Assembly: GCF_000299335.2 (NCBI RefSeq)
Contig: NZ_CP004387.1
Coordinates: 3,550,994-3,614,993 of the forward strand
DNA length: 64,000 nt
Source: Isoalcanivorax pacificus W11-5
GTDB taxonomy: Bacteria; Pseudomonadota; Gammaproteobacteria; Pseudomonadales; Alcanivoracaceae
Reading direction: 5' to 3'
A program made the translations under genes and the position numbers. The notes below the pieces were generated by a model. It worked only from the letters and a program-made list of their open reading frames with translations. It had not been told where the DNA came from and searched no databases. This document shows, in pieces, positions 9,924 to 18,036 of the stretch. Position 1 is the first letter of the stretch, and every line of letters begins with the position of its first letter.

Positions 9924-10006
9924 GCACTACCTCAATCGCTGGCCTGCGCGCGCCGCGCAGGTGTATATCATTGTTGTTATTTTGTGCAGTGGCTTCCGAC
10001 TTTAAG

Positions 10007-11080
10007 TCAGTCCGGCGAGGCTTGTAAATGCGACAGGGTGCCGGGCGTTTCGTGATGCAGTGCCGCCAGCGGTGTCTTGCTGCAATCCCCCGGCAATTCA
10101 CGTACCAGCGCCGGCAACAGATACCCCGGCAGGCGGGCGCGCAAGGCAGCGTGTAATGCCAGTGCTTCCGCGTCCGGCACGGCAAAATGGGCTGCACCGG
10201 CCACCTGATCAAGCTGGTGCAGGTAGTACGGCAGTACGCCGTGCGCAAACAATGCCAGGCTCAGTGCTTCCTGCGCCGCCAGCGTGTCGTTCACGCCCCG
10301 TAGCAGCACCGCCTGGTTCAGCACCATGACACCGGCCGCCTGCAATGCCCGCACACCGTCGCGCAGGGCCGGTGTCAGTTCCTGGGCATGATTGGCATGC
10401 AGCACCAGCACGCTCTGCCAGCGCGGGTCGCCGAGCAAATCCACCAGCGCCGGCGTGATGCGGCTGTCGATCACCACCGGCAGGCGGCTGTGTACCCGCA
10501 GCCGTTTCAGGTGCGGCAGCGCGGCCAGGCGCGCCAGCAACTGCCCCAGCTTGCGATCTGTCAGGCTCAGTGGATCACCGCCGCTGAGGATCACTTCCTC
10601 GATATCGTCCCGCGCGGCCAGCCAGGCCAGCGCCTCATCCAGCCGGGCTGCCGTGGGCAGATGTGACTGATAGGGAAAATGCCGGCGGAAGCAGTAACGG
10701 CAATGCACCGCGCAGGCGCCGGTGACGACCAGCAGCACGCGGCCATGGTACTTGTGCAGGATGCCCGGCACGGGCGTGTGGTCTGCCTCGGCCAGTGGAT
10801 CGGCCCGGTAGCCCGGCACCTCGCGCAGTTCCTCGCCACTGGCAAGCACCTGCCGCAACAGCGGATCGCACGGGTCGCCGGCACGCATGCGCGCCGCATA
10901 GCCGCGCGGCACCCGCAACGGGAAATCAGCCGCCGCGCGCAGCGCTTCCGGTAGCTCCGCACGGCTGAGGCCCAGCCCGGCCAGCAGCTCGCCGGGGTCA
11001 GTGATCACGCTCGCCTGCTCGCGCAGCCAGGCCTCATCGGAGGGCGTCGCCAGGGGGATCAGGGCCTCGTCACGGATCAT
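10007..11080 (-). CDS. epmB: EF-P beta-lysylation protein EpmB (radical SAM lysine 2,3-aminomutase)
   Basis: EpmB converts L-alpha-lysine to (R)-beta-lysine for attachment to EF-P. The 357-residue protein has the radical-SAM cluster motif CAVHCRYCFRRHF (CxxxCxxC), then LSGGDPLSLTD and LRVHSRLPVVIDSRIT, and the PLP-region motifs of lysine aminomutases. I took ATG 11080 (MIRDEALIPL), which matches the family; the frame is open ten codons further upstream. It is divergent from efp-epmA, so all three pathway genes are together, as in enterobacteria and unlike Pseudomonas. Confidence 0.93.
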   Translation of the reverse strand: MIRDEALIPLATPSDEAWLREQASVITDPGELLAGLGLSRAELPEALRAAADFPLRVPRGYAARMRAGDPCDPLLRQVLASGEELREVPGYRADPLAEADHTPVPGILHKYHGRVLLVVTGACAVHCRYCFRRHFPYQSHLPTAARLDEALAWLAARDDIEEVILSGGDPLSLTDRKLGQLLARLAALPHLKRLRVHSRLPVVIDSRITPALVDLLGDPRWQSVLVLHANHAQELTPALRDGVRALQAAGVMVLNQAVLLRGVNDTLAAQEALSLALFAHGVLPYYLHQLDQVAGAAHFAVPDAEALALHAALRARLPGYLLPALVRELPGDCSKTPLAALHHETPGTLSHLQASPD

Positions 11081-11172
11081 GCGCGCCACCCCGCCGGGAC
11101 GGTCTGCCAACTCTGCCTCTGCTGCGTTATCATTGCCGCCCTTAATTCATGTTTGACTGTGGGTGTGTGTAC

Positions 11173-11742
11173 ATGGCGACCTATTCTACCAGCGAATTCA
11201 AGTCCGGCCTGAAGGTGATGCTGGACGGCGACCCGTGCGCCATCGTCGAGAACGAATTCGTCAAACCCGGCAAGGGACAGGCTTTCAACCGGGTGCGCCT
11301 GCGCAACCTGCGGAGCGGCAAGATCTGGGAGCGGACCTTCAAGTCCGGCGAATCCCTGGAAGGCGCCGATGTGATGGACGTGGAAATGCAGTATCTCTAC
11401 GCCGACGGTGAATTCTGGCACTTCATGAACCCGGAGAGCTTCGAGCAGCTGCCGGCGGATGAAGCGGCCGTGCGCGACGCCATTCAATGGCTGAAAGAAG
11501 AAGATGTCTGCACCGTGACCCTGTGGAACGGCGCCCCGCTGGCTGTGGCCCCGCCGAATTTCGTCGAACTGGAAATCGTCGAGACCGACCCGGGCGTCAA
11601 GGGTGACACCGCCGGCACCGGCGGCAAGCCGGCCCGGCTGTCCACCGGCGCCACCGTGCGCGTGCCACTGTTCGTGCAGACCGGCGAGATCGTCAAGGTC
11701 GATACCCGCACCGGCGAGTACGTCAACCGCGTCAAGGCCTGA
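11173..11742 (+). CDS. efp: Translation elongation factor P
   Basis: EF-P relieves ribosome stalling at polyproline runs. The protein is 189 residues, standard length, with its three beta-barrel domains. The modified loop reads VKPGKGQA with the target lysine at position 34, the lysine type modified by EpmA/EpmB rather than the arginine type of Pseudomonas. The start is ATG 11173 ([12 protein letters not shown]); an upstream in-frame ATG at 11149 would add eight unrelated residues. The stop TGA overlaps the epmA start. Confidence 0.97.
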   Translation: MATYSTSEFKSGLKVMLDGDPCAIVENEFVKPGKGQAFNRVRLRNLRSGKIWERTFKSGESLEGADVMDVEMQYLYADGEFWHFMNPESFEQLPADEAAVRDAIQWLKEEDVCTVTLWNGAPLAVAPPNFVELEIVETDPGVKGDTAGTGGKPARLSTGATVRVPLFVQTGEIVKVDTRTGEYVNRVKA

Positions 11743-12677
11743 TGACCGACTGGCGCCCCGGCGCAACGGCCCGTGCCCTCGCGGCACGGGCCGCGCTTTA
11801 CCGGCAGGTCAGGGCTTTTTTCGACGCCCGTGGCGTGCTGGAAGTGGACACCCCGCAACTGGCCAGCCACGGTGTGACCGACCTGCACATTCAATGCATC
11901 CCGGTGCCGGGTTACGGCTATCTGCAATCCTCCCCCGAATACCACATGAAGCGCCTGCTGGCCGCTGGCAGCGGACCCATCTGGCAGATCAGCCACGCCT
12001 TCCGCCAAGGCGAAGCAGGCCGGCGGCACAACCCGGAATTTACCCTGCTGGAGTGGTATCGCCCCGGCTTTGATCTGGATGCCCTGATCCACGAATGCAC
12101 CACGCTGCTGAGCGAACTGCTCTCGCTGCCGCGCATCCGCCGCCATGCCTTCCGCGATCTGTTCCGTGACGTCACCGGGCTGGACCCGCTGACCACCGAC
12201 ACCGCCACCCTGCGCGCCCACGCCAGCCGCCAGGCAGAACTGCCTGACCTGGACCACACCGCACTGGTGGACTATCTGATGGCCACCGAAGTGGAAGCCG
12301 CCCTGCCCCCGGACCAGCTGACTGTCGTCGAGCGGTTCCCCGGCTGGGCTGCTGCCCTGGCGCGCACCACCGCCGATCCCGACGGTACCGTCGTCGCCCA
12401 GCGCTTCGAGATCTATGCCGGTGGGCTGGAACTGGCCAACGGTTACTTCGAACTGACCGACCCCGCTGAACAGGCCAGCCGTTTTGCGCAGGACCGGGCG
12501 CAACGCGCCGAGCAGGCCCTACCGGACATGGCTGCCGACCCGCACCTGATCGCAGCCCTGACCCACGGCCTGCCCGACTGCGCCGGTGTGGCCGTCGGCC
12601 TGGACCGGGTCCTGATGTGCCGCCTCGACGAGCCGGATATCCGCCGGCTGCTGAGTTTCCCCGCCGACAACGCCTGA
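11742..12677 (+). CDS. epmA: EF-P--(R)-beta-lysine ligase EpmA (GenX/PoxA)
   Basis: EpmA attaches beta-lysine to Lys34 of EF-P. It is a 311-residue truncated paralogue of class II lysyl-tRNA synthetase that lacks the anticodon-binding domain. Class II motifs are visible: YLQSSPEYHMKRLL, the motif 2 region FRQGEAGRRHNPEFTLLEWYRPG, and motif 3 at the end, GVAVGLDRVLM. The start overlaps the efp stop (ATGA), so the two genes are translationally coupled. Confidence 0.95.
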   Translation: MTDWRPGATARALAARAALYRQVRAFFDARGVLEVDTPQLASHGVTDLHIQCIPVPGYGYLQSSPEYHMKRLLAAGSGPIWQISHAFRQGEAGRRHNPEFTLLEWYRPGFDLDALIHECTTLLSELLSLPRIRRHAFRDLFRDVTGLDPLTTDTATLRAHASRQAELPDLDHTALVDYLMATEVEAALPPDQLTVVERFPGWAAALARTTADPDGTVVAQRFEIYAGGLELANGYFELTDPAEQASRFAQDRAQRAEQALPDMAADPHLIAALTHGLPDCAGVAVGLDRVLMCRLDEPDIRRLLSFPADNA

Positions 12678-12727
12678 CCGGCCTGATCGCTTTTCGACCA
12701 ATGACTAATATTGCCCCCGGCACGCCC

Positions 12728-12751
12728 GTGTTATTCCTGCTGGCATAACAC
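12728..12751. promoter_or_regulatory. Inverted repeat upstream of binding-protein gene
   Basis: GTGTTAT (12728-12734) and ATAACAC (12745-12751) form a perfect 7-bp dyad with a 10-base spacer, about 40 bases before the start of the substrate-binding protein gene. The spacing and position fit a regulator-binding site rather than a terminator. No regulator gene is adjacent. Confidence 0.45.
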
Positions 12752-12790
12752 AAAAATCCCGGCACGGATCACGCCGGAAGGGGGACCAGG

Positions 12791-14044
12791 ATGAACACCT
12801 CTGTCACGGGTCTGCTGACCCTGTTGCTGCTTGCCGCCAGCACGCTCTCGACAGCCGCAACGCCAGTGCGCATCGGCCTGAACTATCCGTCCAGCGGCGA
12901 ATACCGGCAGGAGGGCCTGATGCAGCGTCGCGGCGCGCTGATGGCCATTGATGAAATCAACGCCGCTGGCGGCGTGCTCGGCCGGCCCATTGAAATGCTC
13001 GATGCCGACACTGCCTCGCAACCGGATCGCGCCGTGGCCAATGTCGACCAGCTCGCCGACCAGGGCGTGCGCATGCTGTTCGGTGGTTCCTCCAGCGCTG
13101 TCGCCATCGCCGCCGGCCGCCGCGCCCGCGAACGCGGCCTGCTCTACTTCGGCACGCTGACCTACTCTAACGACACCACCGGCAAGGACGGCCACCGCTA
13201 CATGTTCCGCGAGTGCTACAACGGCCACATGGCCGCGCGCGTGCTGAGTAATTACCTGGAGCAGAACTTCGCCGACAAAAAATATTTCTACGTCACCGCC
13301 GACTACACCTGGGGCACCACCACCGAAGCTTCCATGCGGCAATTCACCGACACCACCGACGTCACGGCGCACCCGCAGGTCATGGTGCCGTTCCCGCGCT
13401 TTCACTATCGCGAGCTGAAAGCCGCCATGGACGCTGCCGCCGCCAGCGACGCTGACGTCCTGGTGCTGGTGCTGTTCGGTGACCAGATGGTGAAAGCCAT
13501 GCGGCTCGCCTATGAACTGGGCCTGACCGAACGCATGCAGATCACCGTGCCGAACCTGACCCTGAGCATGGTCGACCAGGTCGGCCCGGCGATCATGGAG
13601 GGTGTGGTCGGCGCCACCCCCTGGACCTGGAACGTGCCGTTTCATTTTGGTCACACGCGCGGGCAGACCTTCGTCAACGAATTTGTCCGGCACTACAACA
13701 CCTACCCGACCACCTCCGCCGCCTCGGCCTACAGCATCGTCTACCAATGGGCCGACGCCGTGCAGCGCGCCCGCAGTTTTGACAGCGAGGCCCTGATCCG
13801 TGCGCTGGAAGGCCACCGCTACACGCTGCTGAAAGATGAACAGCAATGGCGCGCCTTTGATCACCAGAATGTGCAATCCGTCTATGCCGTGCGCATCAAA
13901 CCCCGCGTTGACGTGCTGGACGATCCGATGAAGCAGGATTATTTCCAGATACTGGAATCCATGGCGGGCGAACAGGCCGCGCAGAGCCATGCCGAATGGC
14001 TGGCGGAAAGACGCGCGCATGGCAAGCCGGAGACGCTGGAGTAA
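12791..14044 (+). CDS. Periplasmic substrate-binding protein, branched-chain amino acid/amide type
   Basis: This 417-residue protein begins with a signal peptide (residues 1-22, cleaved near STAA-TPV). It has the periplasmic-binding-protein type I fold of the LivJ/UrtA/AmiC group: IGLNYPSSGEYRQEGLMQRRGALMAIDEINAAGG, then FGGSSSAVAIA, YFYVTADYTWG and SAYSIVYQWADAV. The ATG follows GGGGGACCAGG. No permease or ATPase gene is nearby, so it either serves a remote transporter or feeds a sensor. The ligand cannot be deduced; urea, short amides and branched-chain amino acids are all possible. Confidence 0.8.
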   Translation: MNTSVTGLLTLLLLAASTLSTAATPVRIGLNYPSSGEYRQEGLMQRRGALMAIDEINAAGGVLGRPIEMLDADTASQPDRAVANVDQLADQGVRMLFGGSSSAVAIAAGRRARERGLLYFGTLTYSNDTTGKDGHRYMFRECYNGHMAARVLSNYLEQNFADKKYFYVTADYTWGTTTEASMRQFTDTTDVTAHPQVMVPFPRFHYRELKAAMDAAAASDADVLVLVLFGDQMVKAMRLAYELGLTERMQITVPNLTLSMVDQVGPAIMEGVVGATPWTWNVPFHFGHTRGQTFVNEFVRHYNTYPTTSAASAYSIVYQWADAVQRARSFDSEALIRALEGHRYTLLKDEQQWRAFDHQNVQSVYAVRIKPRVDVLDDPMKQDYFQILESMAGEQAAQSHAEWLAERRAHGKPETLE

Positions 14045-14094
14045 GCCAGCGCGGTGACGGCGCTCCTGTCAGAGACTGCTTTTTGACAGCCTGC

Positions 14095-14313
14095 TCAGGA
14101 GTGCCACTGGATATCGACCTTGCGGTGATGGATGGCGCAATCGCGCAGATAGAGATTGATCAGGCTCTGATAGGGCACGCCAGACTCTTCTGCCATGTGC
14201 TTGAAGTAATCAATCACATCCTCACTGAGCCGGATCGTGACCGGCTTCTTCAGTTTGGCCGCATAAGGATTCTTGCGGCCCTTCAGTCTGGAGAAATCGT
14301 ATTCATCTTTCAT
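14095..14313 (-). CDS. brnA: BrnA-type antitoxin
   Basis: This 72-residue protein has a C-terminal ribbon-helix-helix region (KKPVTIRLSEDVIDYFKHMAEESG) preceded by the family leader DEYDFSRLKGRKNPYAAKLKK. BrnA binds and neutralises BrnT and represses the operon. It lies downstream of brnT, the normal order for this system, and its start overlaps the brnT stop by four bases (ATGA). Confidence 0.88.
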   Translation of the reverse strand: MKDEYDFSRLKGRKNPYAAKLKKPVTIRLSEDVIDYFKHMAEESGVPYQSLINLYLRDCAIHHRKVDIQWHS

Positions 14314-14597
14314 AACGGCTCACCCTGGTAGTGCTGGCGCTCTCGCCCGGTGGCTCTCCGTGCCGAAATAATCCTGAGTTCCTCACCATCTGGTCCTCGC
14401 TCGCAGTGCACCACAACAAGCACACGACCAGCGCGACTCATGCCCAGCAGCAAAAAACGCTGCTCGCCTGAATGGCTGTCATCCTCAAACTGTATGGCAA
14501 ACTCATCGTAAAACACCGATCGCGCCTCCTCAAAGGAAACGCCGTGCTTCTTCAGATTTGAGTGCGCCTTGGCTGCATCCCAGCTAAACCTAAGCAT
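14310..14597 (-). CDS. brnT: BrnT-type ribonuclease toxin
   Basis: BrnT is a RelE-fold ribonuclease that stops translation when free of BrnA. The 95-residue protein has the family features FSWDAAKAHSNLKKHGVSFEEA near the start, VLVVVHCE in the core strands, and the end EELRIISARRATGRERQHY. No Shine-Dalgarno sequence precedes ATG 14597. The best sigma70 promoter would start transcription at or within a base of this ATG, so the message may be leaderless. The promoter sits in the 3' end of sfsA. Confidence 0.88.
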   Translation of the reverse strand: MLRFSWDAAKAHSNLKKHGVSFEEARSVFYDEFAIQFEDDSHSGEQRFLLLGMSRAGRVLVVVHCERGPDGEELRIISARRATGRERQHYQGEPL

Positions 14598-14632
14598 GCA
14601 TACATTGTATGTACAAGCATCGATCTACACAA
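14597..14632 (-). promoter_or_regulatory. brnTA promoter with palindromic operator
   Basis: On the minus strand, TTGTGT (14632-14627) and TACAAT (14609-14604) are separated by 17 bases, a good sigma70 promoter. The -10 lies inside the 13-bp palindrome CATACA-T-TGTATG at 14599-14611, a likely BrnA operator. Only six bases separate the -10 box from the brnT ATG. Confidence 0.65.
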
Positions 14633-15341
14633 GCCTCACCGGCACCGCCTCATCCAGCACCATTTCTTCCGGTGAAATTCGCGTACGCCAAGCCAGCACC
14701 TCAACACCTGCCGCATGTGCCTCGCGCAGCAGTGCGCCGTAACGGGGATCAATATCGTCCGCCGGACGTACCTCGCGCGCCCCGGTGTGCTGCACGCAGA
14801 ACACCAGCACGGCACGCTGGCCGGCGGCCACCACCTGCATCAGTGTTCGCAGGTGCTTTTGCCCGCGTTCGGTCACCGCGTCGGGAAAGCAGATCACACC
14901 GTGGTCGTCATCATCCGGGCCCGGCCCCAGCGTCACGTTTTTCACTTCGATCAGCGTGTGCGGCGTCTCGCCCTCACCCAGTGCCAGATCAAAACGGCTA
15001 TCCCCCCAGGTCACTTCACGGCGCACATGATCATTCGGCAAACTGGGCAAACGCCCCGCCAGAATCGCCTCCGCTACCAGCGCATTGGTGCGGCTGGTAT
15101 TGATGCCGGCCCAATGACCGTGCGCCACCTGTACCGCTTCCCAGGTATGGCGATACTTTCGCTTCGGGTTGCCGCTGTCGGAAAACAGCACGGCACCCTG
15201 TTCCGGTGTACAGAATTTCATTGAGCCGGTGTTAGGACAATGCAGCGTCAACTCGCGTCCGTCGTCGGCGATGATGTCGGCCATGAACCGTTTATAGCGA
15301 CGCAGCAGGCGGCCACGTGCCAGAGGGGGGTCGAATTTCAC
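14625..15341 (-). CDS. sfsA: SfsA family DNA/RNA nuclease-like protein
   Basis: SfsA was named for sugar fermentation stimulation in E. coli and is now seen as a nuclease-like DNA-binding protein. The 238-residue length is typical. Signatures are FDPPLARGRLLRRYKRFMADI at the start, CPNTGSMKFC, NTSRTNALVAEAI, the nuclease-like FDLALGE and TLIEVKNVTL, and CFPDAVTERGQKHL. It starts at GTG, overlapping the aminotransferase stop (GTGA), with GGAG five bases upstream, so the two genes form a coupled pair. Confidence 0.93.
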   Translation of the reverse strand: MKFDPPLARGRLLRRYKRFMADIIADDGRELTLHCPNTGSMKFCTPEQGAVLFSDSGNPKRKYRHTWEAVQVAHGHWAGINTSRTNALVAEAILAGRLPSLPNDHVRREVTWGDSRFDLALGEGETPHTLIEVKNVTLGPGPDDDDHGVICFPDAVTERGQKHLRTLMQVVAAGQRAVLVFCVQHTGAREVRPADDIDPRYGALLREAHAAGVEVLAWRTRISPEEMVLDEAVPVRLV

Positions 15342-16516
15342 AGCGTCTCCATGAATCGGCTCAGCCGTGCCAGCGCTTCTTCCAGGCGTGGCAGGTCACA
15401 GGTATAGGCCACCCGCAGGTAACGCGACGGCTGATGCCCAGGGCCAAAATCCACCCCCGGCGTGAGGGCCACATGCGCCTGCTCCAGCAACGCGCGGCTG
15501 AACGCATAGCTGTCGTCGGTGACGGCCGAGACATCCAGATACAGGTAAAAGGCCCCGGCCGGGTTGCCGACCACCTTCAGGCCCATCGCCGGAAGCTTTT
15601 CCAGCAGGCAGGCACGGCGCTCCGCCAGCACCTGGCGACGGCGCTCAAGCTCCGCCAGTGTGTCCGGCTGGAAGGCGGCCAGCGCGGCGTACTGCGCCGG
15701 GGCCGAGGGCGACAGGAAAAAGTTCTGTGCCATGCGGTCCAGGTCCGGCACCAGCGCCGGCGGCGCCACCACCCAGCCCAGCCGCCAGCCGGTCATGCCG
15801 AAGTATTTGCTGAAGCTGTTCAGCACCAGCGCCTCCGGCGCCACCGCCAGCGCGGTCTCTGCCGGCTGTTCATACACCAGCCCCTGATAGATCTCGTCGA
15901 TGATCAGAGCGCCATTGCGCTCCCGCGCCACCGCCGCCAGCCCCCGGATCTGCTCACGGCTGAGCACATTGCCGGTGGGATTGTCCGGCGAGGCAAACAT
16001 GGCCACGCGGGTATGCGGCTGCCAGGCCGCCGCCACGGCGGCAGGATCGATGCGCCAGCCTGCGGCCGCCGACAGCACCAGCGGTTGCGGGGTGGCGCTG
16101 ACCAGTTCGACGAAATGGCGGTTGCAGGGATAGCCGGGGTCGCTGAGCAGCACGCCGTCGCCCGGCCCGACCATAGCCGCCATCAGCAGTTGCAGCCCCC
16201 CGGAGGCACCGGGCGTGACGACGATCCGCTCCGGCGAGACGGTCACCCCGAAGCGCGTCTGATAAAAGCCGGCGATCGCCTCGCGCAACGCCGGGATGCC
16301 GATCGCCGGGGTATAGCGGGTCTGGCCCGCCGAGAGCGCCGCGCGGCCGGCCTCGACAATGGCCGGCGGCGTCGCGAAATCCGGCTCGCCGACGCCCAGG
16401 TGGATCACATCATGGCCGGCGGCGGCCAGGGCCTGGGCACGCTCCACCAGCGCCATGACATGAAAGGGCGCAATCCGGTCACAGCGTGCAGCGCGGGGAA
16501 ATCGTTCGGTGATCAC
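15338..16516 (-). CDS. PLP-dependent aminotransferase (class I/II)
   Basis: This fold-type I aminotransferase has about 392 residues. Family motifs include GVGEPDFATPP, TPAIGIPALREAIAGFY, ASPDNPTGNVLS, the PLP-phosphate region NSFSKYFGMTGWRLGW with the Schiff-base lysine, and a late YLRVAYT containing the substrate-carboxylate arginine. The substrate is probably an amino acid with alanine, aspartate or aromatic character; I cannot choose. The GTG at 16516 has AGAGG six bases upstream, so I prefer it to GTG 16540, which would add eight residues. It is followed directly by sfsA. Confidence 0.88.
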   Translation of the reverse strand: MITERFPRAARCDRIAPFHVMALVERAQALAAAGHDVIHLGVGEPDFATPPAIVEAGRAALSAGQTRYTPAIGIPALREAIAGFYQTRFGVTVSPERIVVTPGASGGLQLLMAAMVGPGDGVLLSDPGYPCNRHFVELVSATPQPLVLSAAAGWRIDPAAVAAAWQPHTRVAMFASPDNPTGNVLSREQIRGLAAVARERNGALIIDEIYQGLVYEQPAETALAVAPEALVLNSFSKYFGMTGWRLGWVVAPPALVPDLDRMAQNFFLSPSAPAQYAALAAFQPDTLAELERRRQVLAERRACLLEKLPAMGLKVVGNPAGAFYLYLDVSAVTDDSYAFSRALLEQAHVALTPGVDFGPGHQPSRYLRVAYTCDLPRLEEALARLSRFMETL

Positions 16517-16527
16517 GCTCGACCTCT

Positions 16528-16563
16528 CTTTCAGTTTCACAAAGGATGACTATAATCTGCGCG
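16528..16563 (+). promoter_or_regulatory. dksA promoter with GC-rich discriminator
   Basis: A perfect TATAAT at 16551-16556 is preceded by a poor -35 (around CTTTCA, 16528-16533) and followed by CTGCGCGCC. A GC-rich discriminator after the -10 is typical of promoters inhibited by ppGpp/DksA, which would fit autoregulation. The leader to dksA would be about 177 bases and contains further GC-rich dyads. Confidence 0.55.
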
Positions 16564-16739
16564 CCGTGGGCATGGCCGGCACAGGGATGAGAAGGCTCTC
16601 CGGCTTCCCGGCCCGGGGGCGCCCCAGGGGTGACAAAAACCCTGCGGTGAGGGTATCGTCGAAGACTTGCCTGCGGCGCCGGTGGATGCGGCGCTCAAAC
16701 TAACAGTGAGCAGCGAGTATGTTAAGGGAGTTGATCAGG

Positions 16740-17966
16740 ATGGCTACCCGCAAGAAAAAAGTACCCGCGAAGGCCGCCCCGAAAAAGGCCGCCGCCGCCA
16801 AAGCCGCCAAGCCTGCAGCGAAAGCCAAGGCCAAGCCCGCCGCCGCCAAGCCGGCCAAGAAGACCCCGGCCAAGGCCACTTCTTCCAGGACGGCCACCAA
16901 GACAGCTCCCAAGAAAGCCGCTGTGAAATCCGCCGCGAAGCCCGCTGCCAAAGCCGCTGCAAAAAAAGCACCGGCGAAAGCCGCCGTGCCCGCAAAAGCG
17001 AAGACAGCCACCAAGCCAGCAAGCAAAGCTGCCGCACCGAAAGCGAAAGCCGCCAGCAAGGCCTCCACCAAACCGGCCCCCAAGCCCAAGGCTACCGCAG
17101 TGAAACCCAAGGCGACCGCAGCAAAAAAAGCCCCAGCGAAAAAAGCCCCGGCGAAAAAAACGGCTGCAACTCCCGTTGCCAAACCCACAGCAAAGCCCGC
17201 GGCAAAGCCGGCCGCGAAGAAAGCTCCGGCCAAGGCAGCCGCGACCCAAACCAGCAAGCCCGCCGCCAAACCGGCGGCAACGCCGAAAACCAAGGCGGTA
17301 AAAGCCGCTGCCCGATCGGCCAAGACAACTCAGCCGGCGGCCCCGAAGAAGGCCACCGCCACGGCACCCGGCGCCAAGCGCCCCCTGCCACCGAAAGCCG
17401 CACCCAGGCCGCCCGTTCCGTCGGGCGGCCCGGGTGCCCATGCCAGAACGGATCTCGGCAAGTCAGCGCAGGGAAGTGCCGCCCCATCCACCACTTCTCA
17501 GGTATCGACGAAAGTGAAAGATCCCATGGACATTCCGGCCCCGAAGCCGGGCATGCTGATTCACGGTTTTACGCCCTACATCCCCGCCAAAGGCGAGGAG
17601 TACATGAGCGAGGAGCAGTACACGCACTTCCGCCGCATCCTGATCGCCTGGCGCCAGGAACTGATGGAGGAAGCAGACCGCACCATGCATCACCTGCAGG
17701 ATGAAGCGGCCAACCTGCCCGATCCGGCAGACCGCGCCACCCAGGAAGAAGAATTTGCCCTGGAACTGCGCACCCGCGACCGCGAGCGCAAACTGCTGAA
17801 GAAGATCGAGAAGGCGCTCGACAAGATCGACACCGGCGACTACGGCTACTGCGAAGCCTGCGGTGTGGAAATCGGTGTGCGTCGCCTGGAGGCACGCCCC
17901 ACCGCCGAGCTGTGCATCGACTGCAAGGAGCTGGCGGAAATCAAGGAAAAGCAACTGGCAGGCTGA
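16740..17966 (+). CDS. dksA: RNA polymerase-binding protein DksA with histone H1-like N-terminal extension
   Basis: The last 146 codons (from about 17526) are a full DksA: coiled-coil region, the DPADRATQEEE tip, and the four-cysteine zinc motif CEAC...CIDC. DksA enters the RNA polymerase secondary channel and works with ppGpp. Ahead of it are about 262 residues made almost only of Lys, Ala and Pro with some Thr and Ser, resembling histone H1 and AlgP tails; they are expected to be disordered and to bind nucleic acid. Ordinary DksA is near 150 residues. I chose ATG 16740, with AAGGGAG nine bases upstream; an in-frame ATG at 16719 lacks one. An internal ATG at 17526 could give a short form. 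Confidence 0.92.
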   Translation: MATRKKKVPAKAAPKKAAAAKAAKPAAKAKAKPAAAKPAKKTPAKATSSRTATKTAPKKAAVKSAAKPAAKAAAKKAPAKAAVPAKAKTATKPASKAAAPKAKAASKASTKPAPKPKATAVKPKATAAKKAPAKKAPAKKTAATPVAKPTAKPAAKPAAKKAPAKAAATQTSKPAAKPAATPKTKAVKAAARSAKTTQPAAPKKATATAPGAKRPLPPKAAPRPPVPSGGPGAHARTDLGKSAQGSAAPSTTSQVSTKVKDPMDIPAPKPGMLIHGFTPYIPAKGEEYMSEEQYTHFRRILIAWRQELMEEADRTMHHLQDEAANLPDPADRATQEEEFALELRTRDRERKLLKKIEKALDKIDTGDYGYCEACGVEIGVRRLEARPTAELCIDCKELAEIKEKQLAG

Positions 17967-17997
17967 TGCCAACCGCGCAGCACTCGCCATACCGCAA

Positions 17998-18020
17998 ACG
18001 CCGGGCTCGCCCGGCGTTTT
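17998..18020 (+). terminator. Terminator between dksA and gluQ
   Basis: ACGCCGGGC (17998-18006) pairs with GCCCGGCGT (18009-18017) and is followed by TTTT. It lies 31 bases after the dksA stop and ends 16 bases before the gluQ start. In Shigella a terminator at the same place limits read-through from dksA into gluQ. Confidence 0.85.
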
Positions 18021-18036
18021 GCGTCGGGGTCCCGGT

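Noticed and set aside
12728-12751. GTGTTAT/ATAACAC dyad as another CbrB site
   Set aside because: It resembles the TGTTAC half-site only in part and the spacer differs; there is no further support.
16719-16739. Earlier ATG of dksA
   Set aside because: It is in frame but has no ribosome site; the site AAGGGAG lies after it and serves ATG 16740.
16740-17525. Lys/Ala/Pro-rich stretch as a DNA tandem repeat or CRISPR
   Set aside because: There is no regular repeat unit or spacer pattern; the similarity is at the level of amino-acid composition and codons vary.
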